DNA of 64,000 bases, from assembly GCA_009785115.1 (NCBI GenBank), contig WQWY01000009.1, positions 26,122 to 90,121 of the forward strand, read 5' to 3'. Both the position numbers and the translations under genes were made by a program. Below the pieces are notes generated by a model that was not told the DNA's origin, did no database searches, and saw only the letters and a program-made list of their open reading frames with translations. Origin of the DNA: Micrococcales bacterium. Its GTDB lineage: Bacteria > Actinomycetota > Actinomycetes > Actinomycetales > Cellulomonadaceae. Below are positions 52,060 through 63,416 of this stretch, piece by piece (position 1 is the first letter of the stretch; every line of letters starts with the position of its first letter).

Positions 52060-53067
52060 TCAGAACTGCTCGTCGTCGATGAAGGTGGCCTCGTCGTCGG
52101 CGTAGTACTCCGCACCCGGCTCGAACTCCAGGGGCGAGTCCTTGAGGTTCAGGCCCAGCTCAGAGAGCTTCTCCTTGACCTCGACGATGGACTTGGCACC
52201 GAAGTTGCGGATGTCGAGCAGGTCAGCCTCGGAACGGGCGACCAGCTCGCCGACCGAGTGGATGCCCTCCCGCTTGAGGCAGTTGTACGACCGGATGGTC
52301 AGCTGCAGGTCCTCGATCGGCAGCGCCAGGTCGGCCGCCAGGGCGGCGTCGGTCGGCGAGGGGCCGATCTCGATGCCCTCGGCGTCGACGTTGAGCTCGT
52401 GAGCCAGGCCGAACAGCTCGACCAGGGTCTTGCCCGCCGAGGCCAGGGCGTCGCGCGGGCTGATCGCCGGCTTGGTCTCGACGTCCACGACGAGCTTGTC
52501 GAAGTCGGTGCGCTGCTCGACGCGGGTCGCCTCCACCTTGTAGGTGACCTTGAGCACCGGCGAGTAGATCGAGTCGACCGGGATACGGCCGATCTCGGCG
52601 TCGAAGGACTTGTTCTGCGCCGCGGAGACGTAGCCACGGCCGCGCTCGACGGTGAGCTCGATCTCGAGCTTGCCCTTGTCGTTGAGCGTGGCCAGGTGCA
52701 GGTCGGGGTTGTGCACCTCGACCCCGGCCGGCGGCACCACGTCAGCGGCGGTGACCGTGCCGGGACCCTGCTTGCGCAGGTACATCACGACGGGCTCGTC
52801 GTTCTCCGAGGAGACGACGAGGTTCTTGATGTTGAGGATGATCTCGGTGACGTCCTCCTTCACCCCGGGCACGGTGGAGAACTCGTGCAGCACCCCGTCG
52901 ATGCGGATGCTGGTGACCGCGGCGCCGGGGATCGAGGACAGCAGGGTGCGGCGCAGGGAGTTGCCGAGGGTATAGCCAAAACCAGGCTCTAACGGCTCGA
53001 TGGTGAACCGGGAGCGATGGTGCGAGACGACTTCTTCGGTCAGCGTGGGGCGCTGTGCGATGAGCAC
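52060..53067 (-). CDS. rpoA: RNA polymerase alpha subunit
   Basis: 335 residues. The N-terminal dimerisation domain has [23 protein letters not shown]; the C-terminal domain that contacts UP elements and activators has [38 protein letters not shown]. Acidic C-terminal tail. GTG start. rpsD, which precedes rpoA in many bacteria, is not here. Confidence 0.98.
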   Translation of the reverse strand: MLIAQRPTLTEEVVSHHRSRFTIEPLEPGFGYTLGNSLRRTLLSSIPGAAVTSIRIDGVLHEFSTVPGVKEDVTEIILNIKNLVVSSENDEPVVMYLRKQGPGTVTAADVVPPAGVEVHNPDLHLATLNDKGKLEIELTVERGRGYVSAAQNKSFDAEIGRIPVDSIYSPVLKVTYKVEATRVEQRTDFDKLVVDVETKPAISPRDALASAGKTLVELFGLAHELNVDAEGIEIGPSPTDAALAADLALPIEDLQLTIRSYNCLKREGIHSVGELVARSEADLLDIRNFGAKSIVEVKEKLSELGLNLKDSPLEFEPGAEYYADDEATFIDDEQF

Positions 53068-53177
53068 GGTGTGGTTCCTCTCAGCGGGCGTCCGCCATAT
53101 GACGCTCCGCAGGTGTTGCTGCTGGTCGCCCGGTCTCCGTCCACCGGACGACGTGGTGCCGCTTCAGGCACCCGAGG

Positions 53178-53579
53178 TCAGACGCGGCGGCGCTTGGGGG
53201 GGCGACAGCCGTTGTGGGCCTGCGGGGTCACGTCCTGGATGGACCCGACCTCCAGACCGGCGGCGGTCAACGAGCGGATCGCGGTCTCCCGGCCGGAGCC
53301 AGGTCCCTTGACGAACACGTCGACCTTGCGCATCCCGTGCTCCTGAGCGCGGCGAGCCGCGGCCTCGGCGGCCAGCTGCGCGGCGAACGGGGTGGACTTG
53401 CGCGAACCCTTGAAGCCCACCTGGCCCGACGACGCCCAGGCGATGACCGCGCCGGACGGGTCGGTGATGGACACGATGGTGTTGTTGAACGTGCTCTTGA
53501 TGTGAGCCTGCCCGTAGGCGACGTTCTTCTTCTCCTTGCGGCGCGTCTTCCGTGCGCCGGCGCGGGTCTTCGGGGGCAT
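53178..53579 (-). CDS. rpsK: 30S ribosomal protein S11
   Basis: 133 residues: [36 protein letters not shown] and the C-terminal [16 protein letters not shown]. It lies on the platform near the mRNA exit. It is 31 nt after rpsM. Confidence 0.98.
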   Translation of the reverse strand: MPPKTRAGARKTRRKEKKNVAYGQAHIKSTFNNTIVSITDPSGAVIAWASSGQVGFKGSRKSTPFAAQLAAEAAARRAQEHGMRKVDVFVKGPGSGRETAIRSLTAAGLEVGSIQDVTPQAHNGCRPPKRRRV

Positions 53580-53610
53580 CTTCCGTCTCTCTCGCTAGGT
53601 CCCGCGGCGC

Positions 53611-53991
53611 TTACTTGCGCCCGGCCTTCTTCTTGCCGGCCACGGTGCGCTTCGGGCCCTTGCGGGTCCTCGCGTTGGTCTTGGTGCGCTGGCCGCGCAC
53701 CGGGAGGCCACGACGGTGGCGCAGACCCTGGTAGCAGCCGATCTCGACCTTGCGGCGGATGTCGGCGGCGACCTCACGACGCAGGTCACCCTCGAGCTTG
53801 TAGCTCGCCTCGAGGTGGTCGCGCAGCGCGACCAGCTCGGCGTCGGTGAGGTTCTTCACGCGGGTGTCCGGGTTGACCCCGGTCGCGACGAGCGTCTCGC
53901 TCGCCCGGGTGCGACCCACCCCGTAGATGTAGGTGAGCGCGATCTCGACCCGCTTCTCGCGGGGGAGGTCGACGCCGATCAGACGTGCCAT
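53611..53991 (-). CDS. rpsM: 30S ribosomal protein S13
   Basis: 126 residues: [26 protein letters not shown] at the N-terminus, [30 protein letters not shown] and a Lys-rich tail that touches the P-site tRNA. It follows rpmJ after a 160-nt gap in which no gene was found. Confidence 0.98.
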   Translation of the reverse strand: MARLIGVDLPREKRVEIALTYIYGVGRTRASETLVATGVNPDTRVKNLTDAELVALRDHLEASYKLEGDLRREVAADIRRKVEIGCYQGLRHRRGLPVRGQRTKTNARTRKGPKRTVAGKKKAGRK

Positions 53992-54151
53992 GTGCTTCTC
54001 AGGCTCCTTGGTCCTGCTCGGAGGTCGGTCGCTCCACCCTCCCGCCGGCTCGCGGGCCCCGGCCTCCGGACCGGGGGTTCGGCATCGTGAGCGTCAGGCT
54101 CGCGATGCCGTGGTGGCGCGCTGGTGGCCCCTCAGGGCCGCCGCCAGGGGG

Positions 54152-54265
54152 TCAGCCCTGACGCTGCTTGTGGCGCGGGTTGTCGCAGATCACGCGGACG
54201 CGGCCGTGGCGACGAATCACCCGGCACTTGTCGCAGATCGGCTTCACGCTCGGCTTGACCTTCAT
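54152..54265 (-). CDS. rpmJ: 50S ribosomal protein L36
   Basis: 37 residues: [22 protein letters not shown]..., with the zinc ligands C11, C14, C27 and H32, the C+ form. It is 16 nt after infA, as in other spc/alpha regions. Confidence 0.97.
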   Translation of the reverse strand: MKVKPSVKPICDKCRVIRRHGRVRVICDNPRHKQRQG

Positions 54266-54281
54266 GAGATGTCCTTGCTGC

Positions 54282-54503
54282 TCACTTGTAGCGGTAGACG
54301 ATGCGACCACGGGACAGGTCATAGGGCGTGAGCTCCACCATCACCCGATCCTCCGGGAGGATCCGGATGTAGTGCTGACGCATCTTGCCTGAGATCGTCG
54401 CGAGCACCCGGTGGCCGTTGAACAGCTCGACACGGAACATCGCGTTCGGCAGGGCTTCGATCACCGAGCCCTCCATCTCGATGACGCCGTCCTTCTTGGC
54501 CAT
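54282..54503 (-). CDS. infA: Translation initiation factor IF-1
   Basis: 73 residues, an S1/OB fold: [42 protein letters not shown], ending [13 protein letters not shown]. It binds the A site during initiation. The map gene that often lies between adk and infA is absent; the 264-nt gap upstream likely carries its promoter (TAGGAT at 54634-54639 on the minus strand is a candidate -10). Confidence 0.98.
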   Translation of the reverse strand: MAKKDGVIEMEGSVIEALPNAMFRVELFNGHRVLATISGKMRQHYIRILPEDRVMVELTPYDLSRGRIVYRYK

Positions 54504-54767
54504 GTCCTCCGCTTACTCTCTCGACGACGGGACGTTCGGTGACGGGCACGCACAGGTGCGCAGCACGACGACCGCGACGACCTGTCTGGCCTTGACGGGC
54601 AGAACACCCCAAGACACACGAACCCGACGGGTCATCCTACGGCACGAGAGGGGCGAGACGCGAACTGGCGGGAAGCCTCCCCCGGGCACGCCCATGACGC
54701 AGGGAGAGCGCGGGGCCTCAGAGCACCGTCAGCGAGCTCGCGCCGACGGCGAGAGCAGGGGTGGGGA

Positions 54768-55349
54768 TCAGTCAGCGACGAAGGGCTCGACGGCGGAGAC
54801 CAGACGGTCGGTCACCTCGTCGACCTCGCCCAGGCCGTCCACCTGCGCGAGGATGCCACGGCTGACGTAGACCTCGGCCAGCGGCTCGGTCTCTCGGGTG
54901 TAGATCGCGATCCGCTCCCGGATCACGTCCACCACGTCGTCAGCCCTGCCCTCGGCCGTGGCCCTCGCGAGCAGGCGTTCGAGGACGACCTCGGGGGCCA
55001 CGTCCATCTCGATCACGACGTCCAGCTCGGTGTCTCGCGCGGCCAGCACCTCGTCCAGGGCATCGACCTGCGCCAGGTTGCGCGGGTAGCCGTCGAGGAT
55101 GAACCCCTGGGCCGCGTCAGGCTGAGCCAGCCTCTCGGCGACAAGAGGGTCGGTGAGCTCGTCAGGGACCAGCCGCCCCTTGGAGGTGTACTCGGCCGCC
55201 TTCAGACCGAGGGCTTCCCCGGCTGCGGCGCTGGCACGGAAGAGGTCACCGGTCGAGATGGTCGGCACACCGAAGCGAGCCGCCAGGCGGAGGGCCTGAG
55301 TCCCCTTGCCCGCCCCGGGAGGACCCATCAGCACCATCCGCATGCTCAT
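54768..55349 (-). CDS. adk: Adenylate kinase
   Basis: 193 residues. P-loop MGPPGAGKGTQA (8-19), STGDLFRA, GFILDGYPRN with the Arg that closes on AMP; a short LID without zinc Cys, as in other actinobacterial enzymes. The ATG at 55349 overlaps the secY stop (ATGA), so the two are coupled. An internal ATG at 55343 is an alternative. Confidence 0.96.
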   Translation of the reverse strand: MSMRMVLMGPPGAGKGTQALRLAARFGVPTISTGDLFRASAAAGEALGLKAAEYTSKGRLVPDELTDPLVAERLAQPDAAQGFILDGYPRNLAQVDALDEVLAARDTELDVVIEMDVAPEVVLERLLARATAEGRADDVVDVIRERIAIYTRETEPLAEVYVSRGILAQVDGLGEVDEVTDRLVSAVEPFVAD

Positions 55350-56647
55350 CGCAAGAACCCTTCGTAGTGCCGTTGCTCCAGCTGAGACTGGATCTGCTTG
55401 ACCGTCTCCAGACCGACCCCGACGATGATGAGGACCGAAGCACCGCCGAGCGGGATGTTCGCGCCGACATCCAAGACGATAAACGCCACGGTCGGGATCA
55501 GCGCGACGAAAGCCAGGTAGAGCGAGCCGGGCGTGGTGATCCGGGTGACGACGTAGTCGAGGTACTCCGCGGTCGGCCGCCCTGCCCGGATGCCCGGGAC
55601 GAAGCCGCCGTAGGACTTCATGTTCTCCGCGATCTCGTCCGGGTTGAACGTGATCGCCGTGTAGAAGAACGCGAAGAAGACGATGAGCACCACGTAGAGG
55701 GCGAGGTGGTACGGGGAGTCCGGTCTCGCGAGCCAGTGGCTCACCCACTTCACCCAGCCCGTGTCCGGGTCCCCGAACTGCCCGATGACCGCCGGCACCT
55801 GGAGCAGCGAGGCCGCGAAGATGATCGGGATCACGCCGGCGATGTTGATCTTGATCGGGATGTAGGTGCTCGTCCCGCCGTACATCCGCCGGCCGACCAT
55901 GCGCTTGGCGTACTGCACCGGGACGCGGCGCTGGGACTGCTCGACGAACACGACCAGGCCGATCACGACGATGATGAGGGCGAGCACGACGAGGAAGCTC
56001 GGGATACCGCCCGAACCACCGGCGATGGACCACAGCGCGCCGGGGAAGCTGGCCGCGATCGAGGTGAAGATCAGCAGCGACATGCCGTTGCCGACGCCGC
56101 GCTCGGTGATGAGCTCGCCGAACCACATGATCAGGCCGGTGCCGGCGGTCATCACGATGATCATCACCGCGATCGTCCACGCGCTGTCGTCCGGGATGAT
56201 CTGGTTGCCGACGGAGCAGCCCTGGAAGAAGTTGCCGCCGCGGACCATGACGATGATGCTCGTCGACTGCAGGACCGCCAGCCCGATGGTCATGTACCGG
56301 GTGTACTGGGTCAGCTTGGCCTGGCCAGACTGGCCTTCCTTGTGCAGCATCGCGAACCGCGGGATGACCACACGGAGCAGCTGGGTGATGATGCTCGCCG
56401 TGATGTACGGCATGATCCCCAGCGCGAACACGGCGAGGTTCAGCAGCGCGCCGCCCGAGAACAGGCTGATCGTGCTCAGCAGACCTGTGGAGCCCTCCTC
56501 CTCGACACAGGTCTGCACGTTCTGGTAGCTGACCCCGGGCGCGGGCAGGAAAGAGCCGATCCGGAACACGACCATGATCCCGATCGTGAAGAGCAGCTTG
56601 CGCCGCAGGTCGGGCGTCCGGAACGCCCTGCCGAATGCGCTGAGCAC
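55346..56647 (-). CDS. secY: Preprotein translocase subunit SecY
   Basis: 433 residues with ten predicted membrane segments. LLFTIGIMVVFRIGSFLPAPGV (TM1), GIMPYITASIITQLL (plug/TM2 region), WFGELITERGVGNGMSLLIF and FNPDEIAENMKSYGGFVPGIR are the canonical blocks. It is the membrane channel of the Sec system. A hairpin at 56756 and a candidate -10 (TAGGGT, 56735-56740 minus strand) suggest a secY-adk unit with its own promoter. Confidence 0.98.
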   Translation of the reverse strand: MLSAFGRAFRTPDLRRKLLFTIGIMVVFRIGSFLPAPGVSYQNVQTCVEEEGSTGLLSTISLFSGGALLNLAVFALGIMPYITASIITQLLRVVIPRFAMLHKEGQSGQAKLTQYTRYMTIGLAVLQSTSIIVMVRGGNFFQGCSVGNQIIPDDSAWTIAVMIIVMTAGTGLIMWFGELITERGVGNGMSLLIFTSIAASFPGALWSIAGGSGGIPSFLVVLALIIVVIGLVVFVEQSQRRVPVQYAKRMVGRRMYGGTSTYIPIKINIAGVIPIIFAASLLQVPAVIGQFGDPDTGWVKWVSHWLARPDSPYHLALYVVLIVFFAFFYTAITFNPDEIAENMKSYGGFVPGIRAGRPTAEYLDYVVTRITTPGSLYLAFVALIPTVAFIVLDVGANIPLGGASVLIIVGVGLETVKQIQSQLEQRHYEGFLR

Positions 56648-56755
56648 CTGTCCTCCTGTGCCTCGCCGGTCAGCGAGGTGTCTGGGTGGGGTGAGCTACC
56701 TGCCAGGGGTGCGGGCGACGACCCGCCCCGCGCAACCCTAGCCGATACGAGGGAC

Positions 56756-56785
56756 GGGGCCGACGGTGACAGCACCGCCGGCCCC
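56756..56785 (-). terminator. Hairpin between rplO and secY
   Basis: GGGGCCG (56756-56762) pairs with CGGCCCC (56779-56785), with an inner CGGTG/CACCG stem. It lies 7 nt after the rplO stop and may attenuate transcription into secY. Confidence 0.6.
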
Positions 56786-56792
56786 GCACCGC

Positions 56793-57623
56793 TCAGTCGT
56801 TCGCGACGGTCCCGCCGGCAGCGAGGATCTTCTCCCTCGCCGACGCCGACAGCGCGTCCACGCTCACCGTGAGCTTGACCGAGATCTCGCCGGTGCCCAG
56901 CACCTTGACCGGCGCGCCCTTGCGCACCGCGCCCTTGGCGACCAGGTCGGTGACGGTCACCTCACCGCCGGCCGGGTACAGCGCGGCGAGCTTGTCCAGG
57001 TTGACCACCTGGTACTCGACCCGGAAGGGGCTCCTGAAGCCGCGCAGCTTGGGCAGGCGCATGTGCAGCGGCGTCTGCCCGCCCTCGAAACGGGCCGGGA
57101 TCTGGTTGCGGGCCTTGGAGCCCTTGGTGCCACGGCCGGCGGTCTTGCCCTTGGAGCCCTCACCACGACCGACCCGGATCTTGGGCTTGTGGGCACCGGG
57201 AGCCGGGCGCAGGTGGTGGACCCGCAGGGTGCCACCGTGCCCTTGGGTGGCGACGGCCTTCTCGGACGCCTCAGCCTTGGCCTTCGACGCGGCCGGCTTC
57301 TTGGCCTTCGCAGGCGCGGCCTTCGAGGCGGTCGCCTTGGCGGCGGCCGGCTCTGCCTTCTCAGACTCGGCCTTCTCAGGCGTGGCCTTCGCGGCCGCGG
57401 CCTTCGTAGAAGCCGCCTTCGTCGTAGCCTTCTTCGCCGGAGCGTCCGACGCCTCAGCCTTGGCCGGCGCGGCCTTCGGCGCCGCAGCCTTCTTGGGCTC
57501 GGCCTTCGCGGCCGTGGCCTTCTTCGGTGCGGCGGCCTTCGCCGGCGCGTCCGCCTTCGCCGGTGCCTCGGCCTTGGCAGCCTTGGGCGCGGGCTTGGTG
57601 GCCTCGTCCTTCTCCTCGGCCAT
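56793..57623 (-). CDS. rplO: 50S ribosomal protein L15 with long Lys/Ala-rich N-terminal extension
   Basis: 276 residues, against about 150 in most bacteria. The L15 core begins near residue 130 ([64 protein letters not shown]). The first 125 residues are tandem AAKA/PAKA/PKKA-type repeats of Lys, Ala, Pro, Glu and Thr, like histone H1 tails. The ATG at 57623 overlaps the rpmD stop (TGATG), so the extension is in the normal start position and really translated. Confidence 0.95.
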   Translation of the reverse strand: MAEEKDEATKPAPKAAKAEAPAKADAPAKAAAPKKATAAKAEPKKAAAPKAAPAKAEASDAPAKKATTKAASTKAAAAKATPEKAESEKAEPAAAKATASKAAPAKAKKPAASKAKAEASEKAVATQGHGGTLRVHHLRPAPGAHKPKIRVGRGEGSKGKTAGRGTKGSKARNQIPARFEGGQTPLHMRLPKLRGFRSPFRVEYQVVNLDKLAALYPAGGEVTVTDLVAKGAVRKGAPVKVLGTGEISVKLTVSVDALSASAREKILAAGGTVAND

Positions 57624-57805
57624 CACTCCACCTCCTCGACCGCGACCAGGTGCGCCACGGTCGCTACCATGCCGCGAACCTCCGGACGGTCTTCCTTGAT
57701 GACCGTCCGGCCGATCCGCTTCAGGCCGAGCGTGCGCAGCGTGTCGCGCTGGTTCTTCTTGCCGCCGATGGCGGACCTCTTCTGGGTGATCTTGAGCTTG
57801 CCCAT
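57623..57805 (-). CDS. rpmD: 50S ribosomal protein L30
   Basis: 60 residues: [39 protein letters not shown], complete. Both ends overlap the neighbours by TGATG, so rpsE, rpmD and rplO are coupled. Confidence 0.97.
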   Translation of the reverse strand: MGKLKITQKRSAIGGKKNQRDTLRTLGLKRIGRTVIKEDRPEVRGMVATVAHLVAVEEVE

Positions 57806-58452
57806 CACGCACCTGTCTTCGCGGGCTCGGCCGCCGCGGCCTTGGCCGAGGCCTGAGCACGCAAGATCGCCGCGGGCACGACGTGGTCGGTCGGCAGCCC
57901 ACGGCGGGCCGCGACCCGCTCCGGCTGCTCGAGCATCTTGAGCGCGGCCACGGTCGCGTGGACGATGTTGATCGAGTTGGACGAGCCGAGCGACTTGCTC
58001 AGCACGTCGTGGACCCCGGCGCACTCCAGCACCGCGCGCACCGGGCCACCGGCGATCACACCGGTACCCGGCGACGCCGGACGCAAGAACACGACACCAG
58101 CGGCGGCCTCGCCCTGGACGGGGTGCGGGATGGAGCCGAGGACGCGCGGGACGCGGAAGAAGTTCTTCTTCGCCTCCTCCACACCCTTGGCGATCGCCGC
58201 GGGCACCTCCTTGGCCTTGCCGTAGCCGACACCCACCGTGCCGTCGCCGTCGCCGACGACGACCAGCGCGGTGAAGCTGAAGCGGCGGCCACCCTTGACG
58301 ACCTTGGCGACCCGGTTGATGGTCACCACGCGCTCCAGGTACTGGCTCTTCTCGGCGGCGTCACCACGCCGCCCGCCCTCACGACGTCCGCCGTCGCGAC
58401 GGTCGCCGCCGGAGCCCTGGGCCCCGGTGCTGTTACGAGCAGGAGCAGCCAT
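57805..58452 (-). CDS. rpsE: 30S ribosomal protein S5
   Basis: 215 residues. A Gly/Arg-rich N-terminal extension of about 35 residues precedes the core ([46 protein letters not shown]). The C-terminus has an Ala-rich tail. It helps decoding accuracy on the 30S body. Confidence 0.98.
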   Translation of the reverse strand: MAAPARNSTGAQGSGGDRRDGGRREGGRRGDAAEKSQYLERVVTINRVAKVVKGGRRFSFTALVVVGDGDGTVGVGYGKAKEVPAAIAKGVEEAKKNFFRVPRVLGSIPHPVQGEAAAGVVFLRPASPGTGVIAGGPVRAVLECAGVHDVLSKSLGSSNSINIVHATVAALKMLEQPERVAARRGLPTDHVVPAAILRAQASAKAAAAEPAKTGA

Positions 58453-58486
58453 CAGATGGTCCTCACGTTCTTCGTGTCCTTAGCGA

Positions 58487-58858
58487 TCACAGGGACAGCC
58501 CTCCCTCGCGGGCGCCGTCGGCCACCGCGGCCACCCGGCCGTGGTACTTGTTGCCGCCGCGGTCGAACACGACCGCCTCGATGCCCTTGGCCTTGGCACG
58601 CTCGGCGACGATCTCGCCGATCCGCTTCGCCTTGGCCGTCTTGTCGCCTTCCAGGTCCCGCAGGCCGGACTCGATGGTCGAGGCCGAGGCCAGCGTCTGG
58701 CCGATCCCGTCGTCGACGACCTGAGCGGTGATGTGCCGCGAGGAGCGGGAGACCACCAGCCGGGGCCGCTGAGCGGTGCCGACGATCTTCTTGCGCAGCC
58801 GCAGGTGGCGACGCTTGCGGGCGACCTGCTTGCCCTTGCCCATGATGGAGACGGCCAT
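58487..58858 (-). CDS. rplR: 50S ribosomal protein L18
   Basis: 123 residues: [36 protein letters not shown] and [33 protein letters not shown]; it binds 5S rRNA. The ATG at 58858 overlaps the rplF stop (TGATG). Confidence 0.97.
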   Translation of the reverse strand: MAVSIMGKGKQVARKRRHLRLRKKIVGTAQRPRLVVSRSSRHITAQVVDDGIGQTLASASTIESGLRDLEGDKTAKAKRIGEIVAERAKAKGIEAVVFDRGGNKYHGRVAAVADGAREGGLSL

Positions 58859-59397
58859 CACTTACCAGCCTTTCCGACCTTGCGGCGCACGACCTCGTCC
58901 GCGTAGCGCACGCCCTTGCCCTTGTACGGCTCCGGCTTGCGGATCTTGCGGATGTTGGCGGCGACCTCTCCCACCTGCTGCTTGTCGATGCCCGCCACGG
59001 TGATCTTCGTGGGCGACTCGACGGTGAACGTGATGCCCGCCGGTGCCTTGACAGCGACCGGGTGGCTGAAGCCCAGAGCGAGCTCGAGGTCCGAGCCCTT
59101 GGCCTGCACGCGGTACCCGGTGCCGACGATCTCGAGCTTCTTGGCGTAGCCCTCCGTCACCCCGACGACCATGTTGGCCAGCAGGGTGCGGGTCAGGCCG
59201 TGCAGCGAGCGCGAGGTGCGCTCGTCGTCAGGACGGGTGACCACGAGGGCACCCGCGTCGTCACGGGCGACCGCGATCGGTGCGGGCACCGTCTGCGTCA
59301 GGGTCCCCTTGGGGCCCTTCACCGTGACCAGGTCGTTGTCGATGGTGACGTCCACGCCCGCTGGCACCGGGACGGGGATCTTGCCGATTCGCGACAT
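58858..59397 (-). CDS. rplF: 50S ribosomal protein L6
   Basis: 179 residues: [33 protein letters not shown] and the C-terminal [25 protein letters not shown]. It lies near the factor-binding site of the 50S subunit. Confidence 0.98.
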   Translation of the reverse strand: MSRIGKIPVPVPAGVDVTIDNDLVTVKGPKGTLTQTVPAPIAVARDDAGALVVTRPDDERTSRSLHGLTRTLLANMVVGVTEGYAKKLEIVGTGYRVQAKGSDLELALGFSHPVAVKAPAGITFTVESPTKITVAGIDKQQVGEVAANIRKIRKPEPYKGKGVRYADEVVRRKVGKAGK

Positions 59398-59421
59398 GTC
59401 AGATCTCCTTGTCTTGTCCGG

Positions 59422-59820
59422 TCACCAGACGTAGGCGAGGACTTCCCCGCCCACGCCCTGCTTGCCGGCCTGCTTGTCGGTGAGCAGCCCCGACGACGTG
59501 GACAGGATCGCCACGCCCAGGCCGCCGAGCACCTTCGGCAGGTTGGTGGACTTCGCGTAGACCCGGAGGCCCGGCTTGGACACACGCTTCACCCCGGCGA
59601 GCGCACGCTGCCGGTCCGCGCCGTACTTGAGGGTGATCACCAGCTCCTTGCCGACCGCCGCGTCCTGCGTGGTCCAGCCGGAGATGTAACCCTCGGCCAG
59701 CAGGATCTCGGTGATCCGGGCCTTGATCTTGGAATAGGGGATGACCACCGACTCGTGGTGGGCGGAGTTCGCGTTGCGGATCCGCGTCAGGTAGTCGGCG
59801 ATCGGGTCGGTCATCGTCAT
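59422..59820 (-). CDS. rpsH: 30S ribosomal protein S8
   Basis: 132 residues: [34 protein letters not shown] and [27 protein letters not shown]8 of this operon is the classical autoregulator of spc in E. coli; not shown here. Starts at 59820 or at the second ATG (59814). Confidence 0.98.
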   Translation of the reverse strand: MTMTDPIADYLTRIRNANSAHHESVVIPYSKIKARITEILLAEGYISGWTTQDAAVGKELVITLKYGADRQRALAGVKRVSKPGLRVYAKSTNLPKVLGGLGVAILSTSSGLLTDKQAGKQGVGGEVLAYVW

Positions 59821-59889
59821 CTCAGGCGTCTGCCTTTCCTGCCGGGGGTATCCCTCGTCGGGGACCTTCCGGCGTCGGGGGTCTGTCGG

Positions 59890-60075
59890 TTACCAGCTGC
59901 TCTTCGTCACGCCGGGCAGCTCGCCGCGGTGCGCCATCTCGCGCACGCACACCCGGCACAGGCCGAACTTCTTGTACACCGAGCGCGGCCGGCCGCACCG
60001 CTGGCAGCGGGTGTAGGCGCGCACCGCGAACTTGGCCTTGCGGGCCGCCTTGTTGACCAGAGCGGTCTTGGCCAT
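59890..60075 (-). CDS. rpsZ: 30S ribosomal protein S14 type Z (zinc form)
   Basis: 61 residues: [40 protein letters not shown] with the two CxxC zinc pairs. The short zinc-binding type, not the 101-residue zinc-free paralogue. It lies 1 nt after rplE. Confidence 0.98.
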   Translation of the reverse strand: MAKTALVNKAARKAKFAVRAYTRCQRCGRPRSVYKKFGLCRVCVREMAHRGELPGVTKSSW

Positions 60076-60076
60076 C

Positions 60077-60645
60077 TCAGTTCTCCTTGAACGGGAACCC
60101 GAGGAGCTTGCAGAACGCACGCCCCTCCTCGTCCGTGGTCGCAGTGGTGACGATCGTGATGTCCATGCCCCGGACGTGGTCGATCTTGTCCTGGTCGATC
60201 TCGTGGAACACCGACTGCTCGGTGAGCCCGAAGGTGTAGTTGCCGTGACCGTCGAACTGCTGGTCCGACAGCCCGCGGAAGTCGCGGATGCGCGGCAGCG
60301 CGGTCGACAGCAACCGGTCCAGGAACTCCCAGGCCCGGTCCCCGCGCAGCGTGACGTGGGCGCCGATCGGCATCCCCTCGCGCAGCTTGAACTGGGCGAT
60401 GGACCGACGAGCCTTGGTCACCGCCGGCTTCTGGCCGGTGATCTGGGTCAGGTCGCGGATCGCACCCTCGATGAGCTTGGAGTCCTTCGCGGCCTCCCCC
60501 ACACCCATGTTGACGACGACCTTGACCAGCCTGGTGACCTGGTGGACGTTGGTGTGCCCGAACTGCTCCATGAGCGCGGGCTTGACCTCGTCGACGTACT
60601 TGGTCTTCAGGCGGGGAACCGCCGGGGCCTCTACGGTGGTGGCCA

Positions 60646-60646
<1 letters not shown>
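60077..60646 (-). CDS. rplE: 50S ribosomal protein L5
   Basis: 189 residues: [44 protein letters not shown] and [29 protein letters not shown]. It binds 5S rRNA. The ATG at 60646 overlaps the rplX stop (TGATG). Confidence 0.98.
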
Positions 60647-60992
<346 letters not shown>

Positions 60993-60993
<1 letters not shown>

Positions 60994-61361
60994 CACAGCA
61001 CCTCCGGAGCCAGCGAGATGATCTTCATGAACTTCTTCTCACGCAGCTCGCGGCCCACCGGGCCGAAGATGCGGGTGCCGCGCGGCTCCCCGTCGTTCTT
61101 GAGGATCACCGCGGCGTTCTCGTCGAACTTGATGTACGAGCCGTCCGGGCGGCGGCGCTCCTTGGCGGTGCGCACGATGACCGCCTTCACGACGTCGCCC
61201 TTCTTGACGTTGCCGCCCGGGATCGCGTCCTTGACGGTGGCGACGATGACGTCACCGATGCCGGCGTAGCGCCGCCCGGAGCCGCCGAGCACCCGGATGC
61301 ACAAGATCTCCTTGGCACCGGTGTTGTCGGCGACCCGAAGCCGCGACTCCTGCTGGATCAT
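60993..61361 (-). CDS. rplN: 50S ribosomal protein L14
   Basis: 122 residues: [65 protein letters not shown], complete and standard. First gene of the spc group, 91 nt after rpsQ. Confidence 0.98.
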
Positions 61362-61425
61362 TGCTTGCTCCTCGTCTGGCCGGTTCTCGTGCTACCGAGC
61401 CTGGCCGAACGGTTGGTGTGCGAAG

Positions 61426-61451
61426 CCGCTGCCCGTCGAGGGCAGCAGCGG
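61426..61451 (-). terminator. Imperfect hairpin at the S10/spc boundary
   Basis: CCGCTGCCC (61426-61434) pairs with GGGCAGCAGCGG (61440-61451) with a small bulge, right behind the rpsQ stop. It may partly separate the S10 from the spc operon. Confidence 0.45.
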
Positions 61452-61452
61452 T

Positions 61453-61911
61453 TTACTTGGCCTTCTCGAGAATCTCGACCAGGCGCCACCGCTTGGTCGC
61501 TGACAGCGGTCGGGTCTCCATGATGACCACGAGGTCACCGATGCCGGCGGTGTCGAGCTCGTCGTGCACCTTCACCTTGGAGGTGCGGCGCATGACCTTG
61601 CCGTACAGCGGGTGCTTCACCCGGTCTTCGACCTCGACCACGATCGTCTTCTGCATCTTGTCGCTGACGACGTAGCCACGGCGGGTCTTGCGGTAGGGAC
61701 GCTGCTCGGTCTCAGCCGTGGTCGCGTCCGTGGCAGCAGCGGCCTTCGTGGCCGCGGCGGCCTTGGGCTCAGCCTTGGCGGCAGCGGCCTTCGTGGCCGT
61801 GGCCTTGGTCGCAGCCGTCTTGGTGGCGGCCGTCTTCTTGGTCGCGGCGGCCTTCGTCTCGGCCTCAGCCTTCACGGGCTTCGTGGCAGCCTTCTCGTCG
61901 TTCGCGCTCAT
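61453..61911 (-). CDS. rpsQ: 30S ribosomal protein S17 with Lys/Ala-rich N-terminal extension
   Basis: 152 residues against about 85 normally. The core starts near residue 72 ([48 protein letters not shown]). The first 70 residues are repeats of [18 protein letters not shown] type, as in the L15 extension. The ATG at 61911 is 5 nt from the rpmC stop. Confidence 0.95.
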   Translation of the reverse strand: MSANDEKAATKPVKAEAETKAAATKKTAATKTAATKATATKAAAAKAEPKAAAATKAAAATDATTAETEQRPYRKTRRGYVVSDKMQKTIVVEVEDRVKHPLYGKVMRRTSKVKVHDELDTAGIGDLVVIMETRPLSATKRWRLVEILEKAK

Positions 61912-61916
61912 CGTCC

Positions 61917-62156
61917 TCACTCGCTCGCGCTGGGGGCAGTACGGATGCCGAGCTCGCGCTCGCGCAGGACCGTGTAGATCCGCGCGATGTCGCGCTTGAC
62001 CGCCCGGAGGCGACCGTGCGACTCCAGCTGGCCGGTGGCCGACTGGAAACGCAGGTTGAACAGCTCTTCCTTGGCCTTCTTGAGCTCGGCGACCAGCTTG
62101 TCGTCGTCGAAGGCGTCGAGCTCGGCAGGCATGAGCTCCTTGGACCCGATGGCCAT
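61917..62156 (-). CDS. rpmC: 50S ribosomal protein L29
   Basis: 79 residues: [59 protein letters not shown]. Near the peptide exit tunnel. Its start overlaps the last base of rplP. Confidence 0.98.
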   Translation of the reverse strand: MAIGSKELMPAELDAFDDDKLVAELKKAKEELFNLRFQSATGQLESHGRLRAVKRDIARIYTVLRERELGIRTAPSASE

Positions 62157-62575
62157 CAGCCAGCACCTCCTTCACGCACGACGAAACGTGTCTTCATCGG
62201 GAGCTTGTGCTGCGCGCGGCGCATGGCCTCGCGAGCGAGCTCCTCAGGGACACCGGCCAGCTCGAACATGACCCGGCCGGGCTTGACGTTGGCGACCCAC
62301 CACTCCGGAGAACCCTTACCTGAACCCATGCGGGTCTCGGCGGGCTTCTTGGTCAGCGGACGGTCGGGGTAGATGTTGATCCACACCTTCCCGCCACGCT
62401 TGATGTGGCGGGTCATCGCGATACGGGCGGCCTCGATCTGCCGGTTGGTGACGTAGGCGGGCTCCAGAGCCTGGATGCCGAAGTCACCGAAGGCGATCTG
62501 GGTGCCCCCCTTGGCGGCGCCGGAGCGGCCAGGGTGGTGCTGCTTGCGGTGCTTGACCCTGCGTGGGATCAGCAT
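62156..62575 (-). CDS. rplP: 50S ribosomal protein L16
   Basis: 139 residues: [88 protein letters not shown]. It positions the A-site tRNA. The ATG at 62575 lies 4 nt after the rpsC stop. Confidence 0.98.
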   Translation of the reverse strand: MLIPRRVKHRKQHHPGRSGAAKGGTQIAFGDFGIQALEPAYVTNRQIEAARIAMTRHIKRGGKVWINIYPDRPLTKKPAETRMGSGKGSPEWWVANVKPGRVMFELAGVPEELAREAMRRAQHKLPMKTRFVVREGGAG

Positions 62576-62579
62576 GGTC

Positions 62580-63416
62580 TCAGCCCTCCGTCCCGGTCTC
62601 GGCCGCGGGGGCCTCGGCTGCGGGGGCGGCGGCAGCAGGTGCCGTCTCCCGCTCGGTGGCGGGTGCGCCGCCCCGACCACGACCGCCGCCTCCGCCACGG
62701 CCGCCCCTCTCGGGACGGTCGCCACGCGGGCCGCGCGACGGACGCGGTGCGGCGGCCTGCTCACGGGCCCACTCGCGCTCGGTCACGTCGCCCTTGTAGA
62801 CCCACACCTTCACGCCGATGCGGCCGAAGGTGGTGCGGGCCTCGAAGAAGCCGTAGTCGATGTTGGCGCGCAGGGTGTGCAGCGGCACGCGACCCTCGCG
62901 GTAGAACTCCGTGCGGCTCATCTCCGCGCCACCGAGGCGGCCAGAGACCTGCACCCGGATGCCCTTGGCGCCGGCCCGCTGCGCGGACTGGATGCCCTTG
63001 CGCATGGCGCGGCGGAAGGAGACGCGGCTCGCGAGCTGCTCGGCGATGCCCTGGGCGACCAGCTGAGCCTCGATCTCCGGGTTCTTCACCTCGAGGATGT
63101 TGAGCTGCACCTGCTTGCCCGTGAGCTTCTCGAGCTCGCCACGGATCCTGTCGGCCTCCGCGCCGCGACGGCCGATGACGATGCCCGGCCGGGCGGTGTG
63201 GATGTCGACCCGGACGCGGTCGCGGGTGCGCTCGATCTCGACCTTGGCGATGCCGGCGCGCTCCAGACCCGTGCTCATCAGCTTGCGGATCTGCACGTCC
63301 TCACGGACGTAGTCGCGGTAGCGCTGGCCCGGCTTGGTCGAGTCGGCGAACCACCGGCTGCGGTGGTCGGTGGTGATGCCCAGGCGGTACCCGAGCGGGT
63401 TGACCTTCTGTCCCAC
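62580..63416 (-). CDS. rpsC: 30S ribosomal protein S3 with C-terminal tail
   Basis: 278 residues. [25 protein letters not shown] domain [30 protein letters not shown] and [21 protein letters not shown] are canonical. The last 60 residues are a Gly/Arg-rich then Ala/Glu-rich tail, longer than in E. coli. GTG start, overlapping the rplV TAG by 1 nt. Confidence 0.98.
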   Translation of the reverse strand: MGQKVNPLGYRLGITTDHRSRWFADSTKPGQRYRDYVREDVQIRKLMSTGLERAGIAKVEIERTRDRVRVDIHTARPGIVIGRRGAEADRIRGELEKLTGKQVQLNILEVKNPEIEAQLVAQGIAEQLASRVSFRRAMRKGIQSAQRAGAKGIRVQVSGRLGGAEMSRTEFYREGRVPLHTLRANIDYGFFEARTTFGRIGVKVWVYKGDVTEREWAREQAAAPRPSRGPRGDRPERGGRGGGGGRGRGGAPATERETAPAAAAPAAEAPAAETGTEG

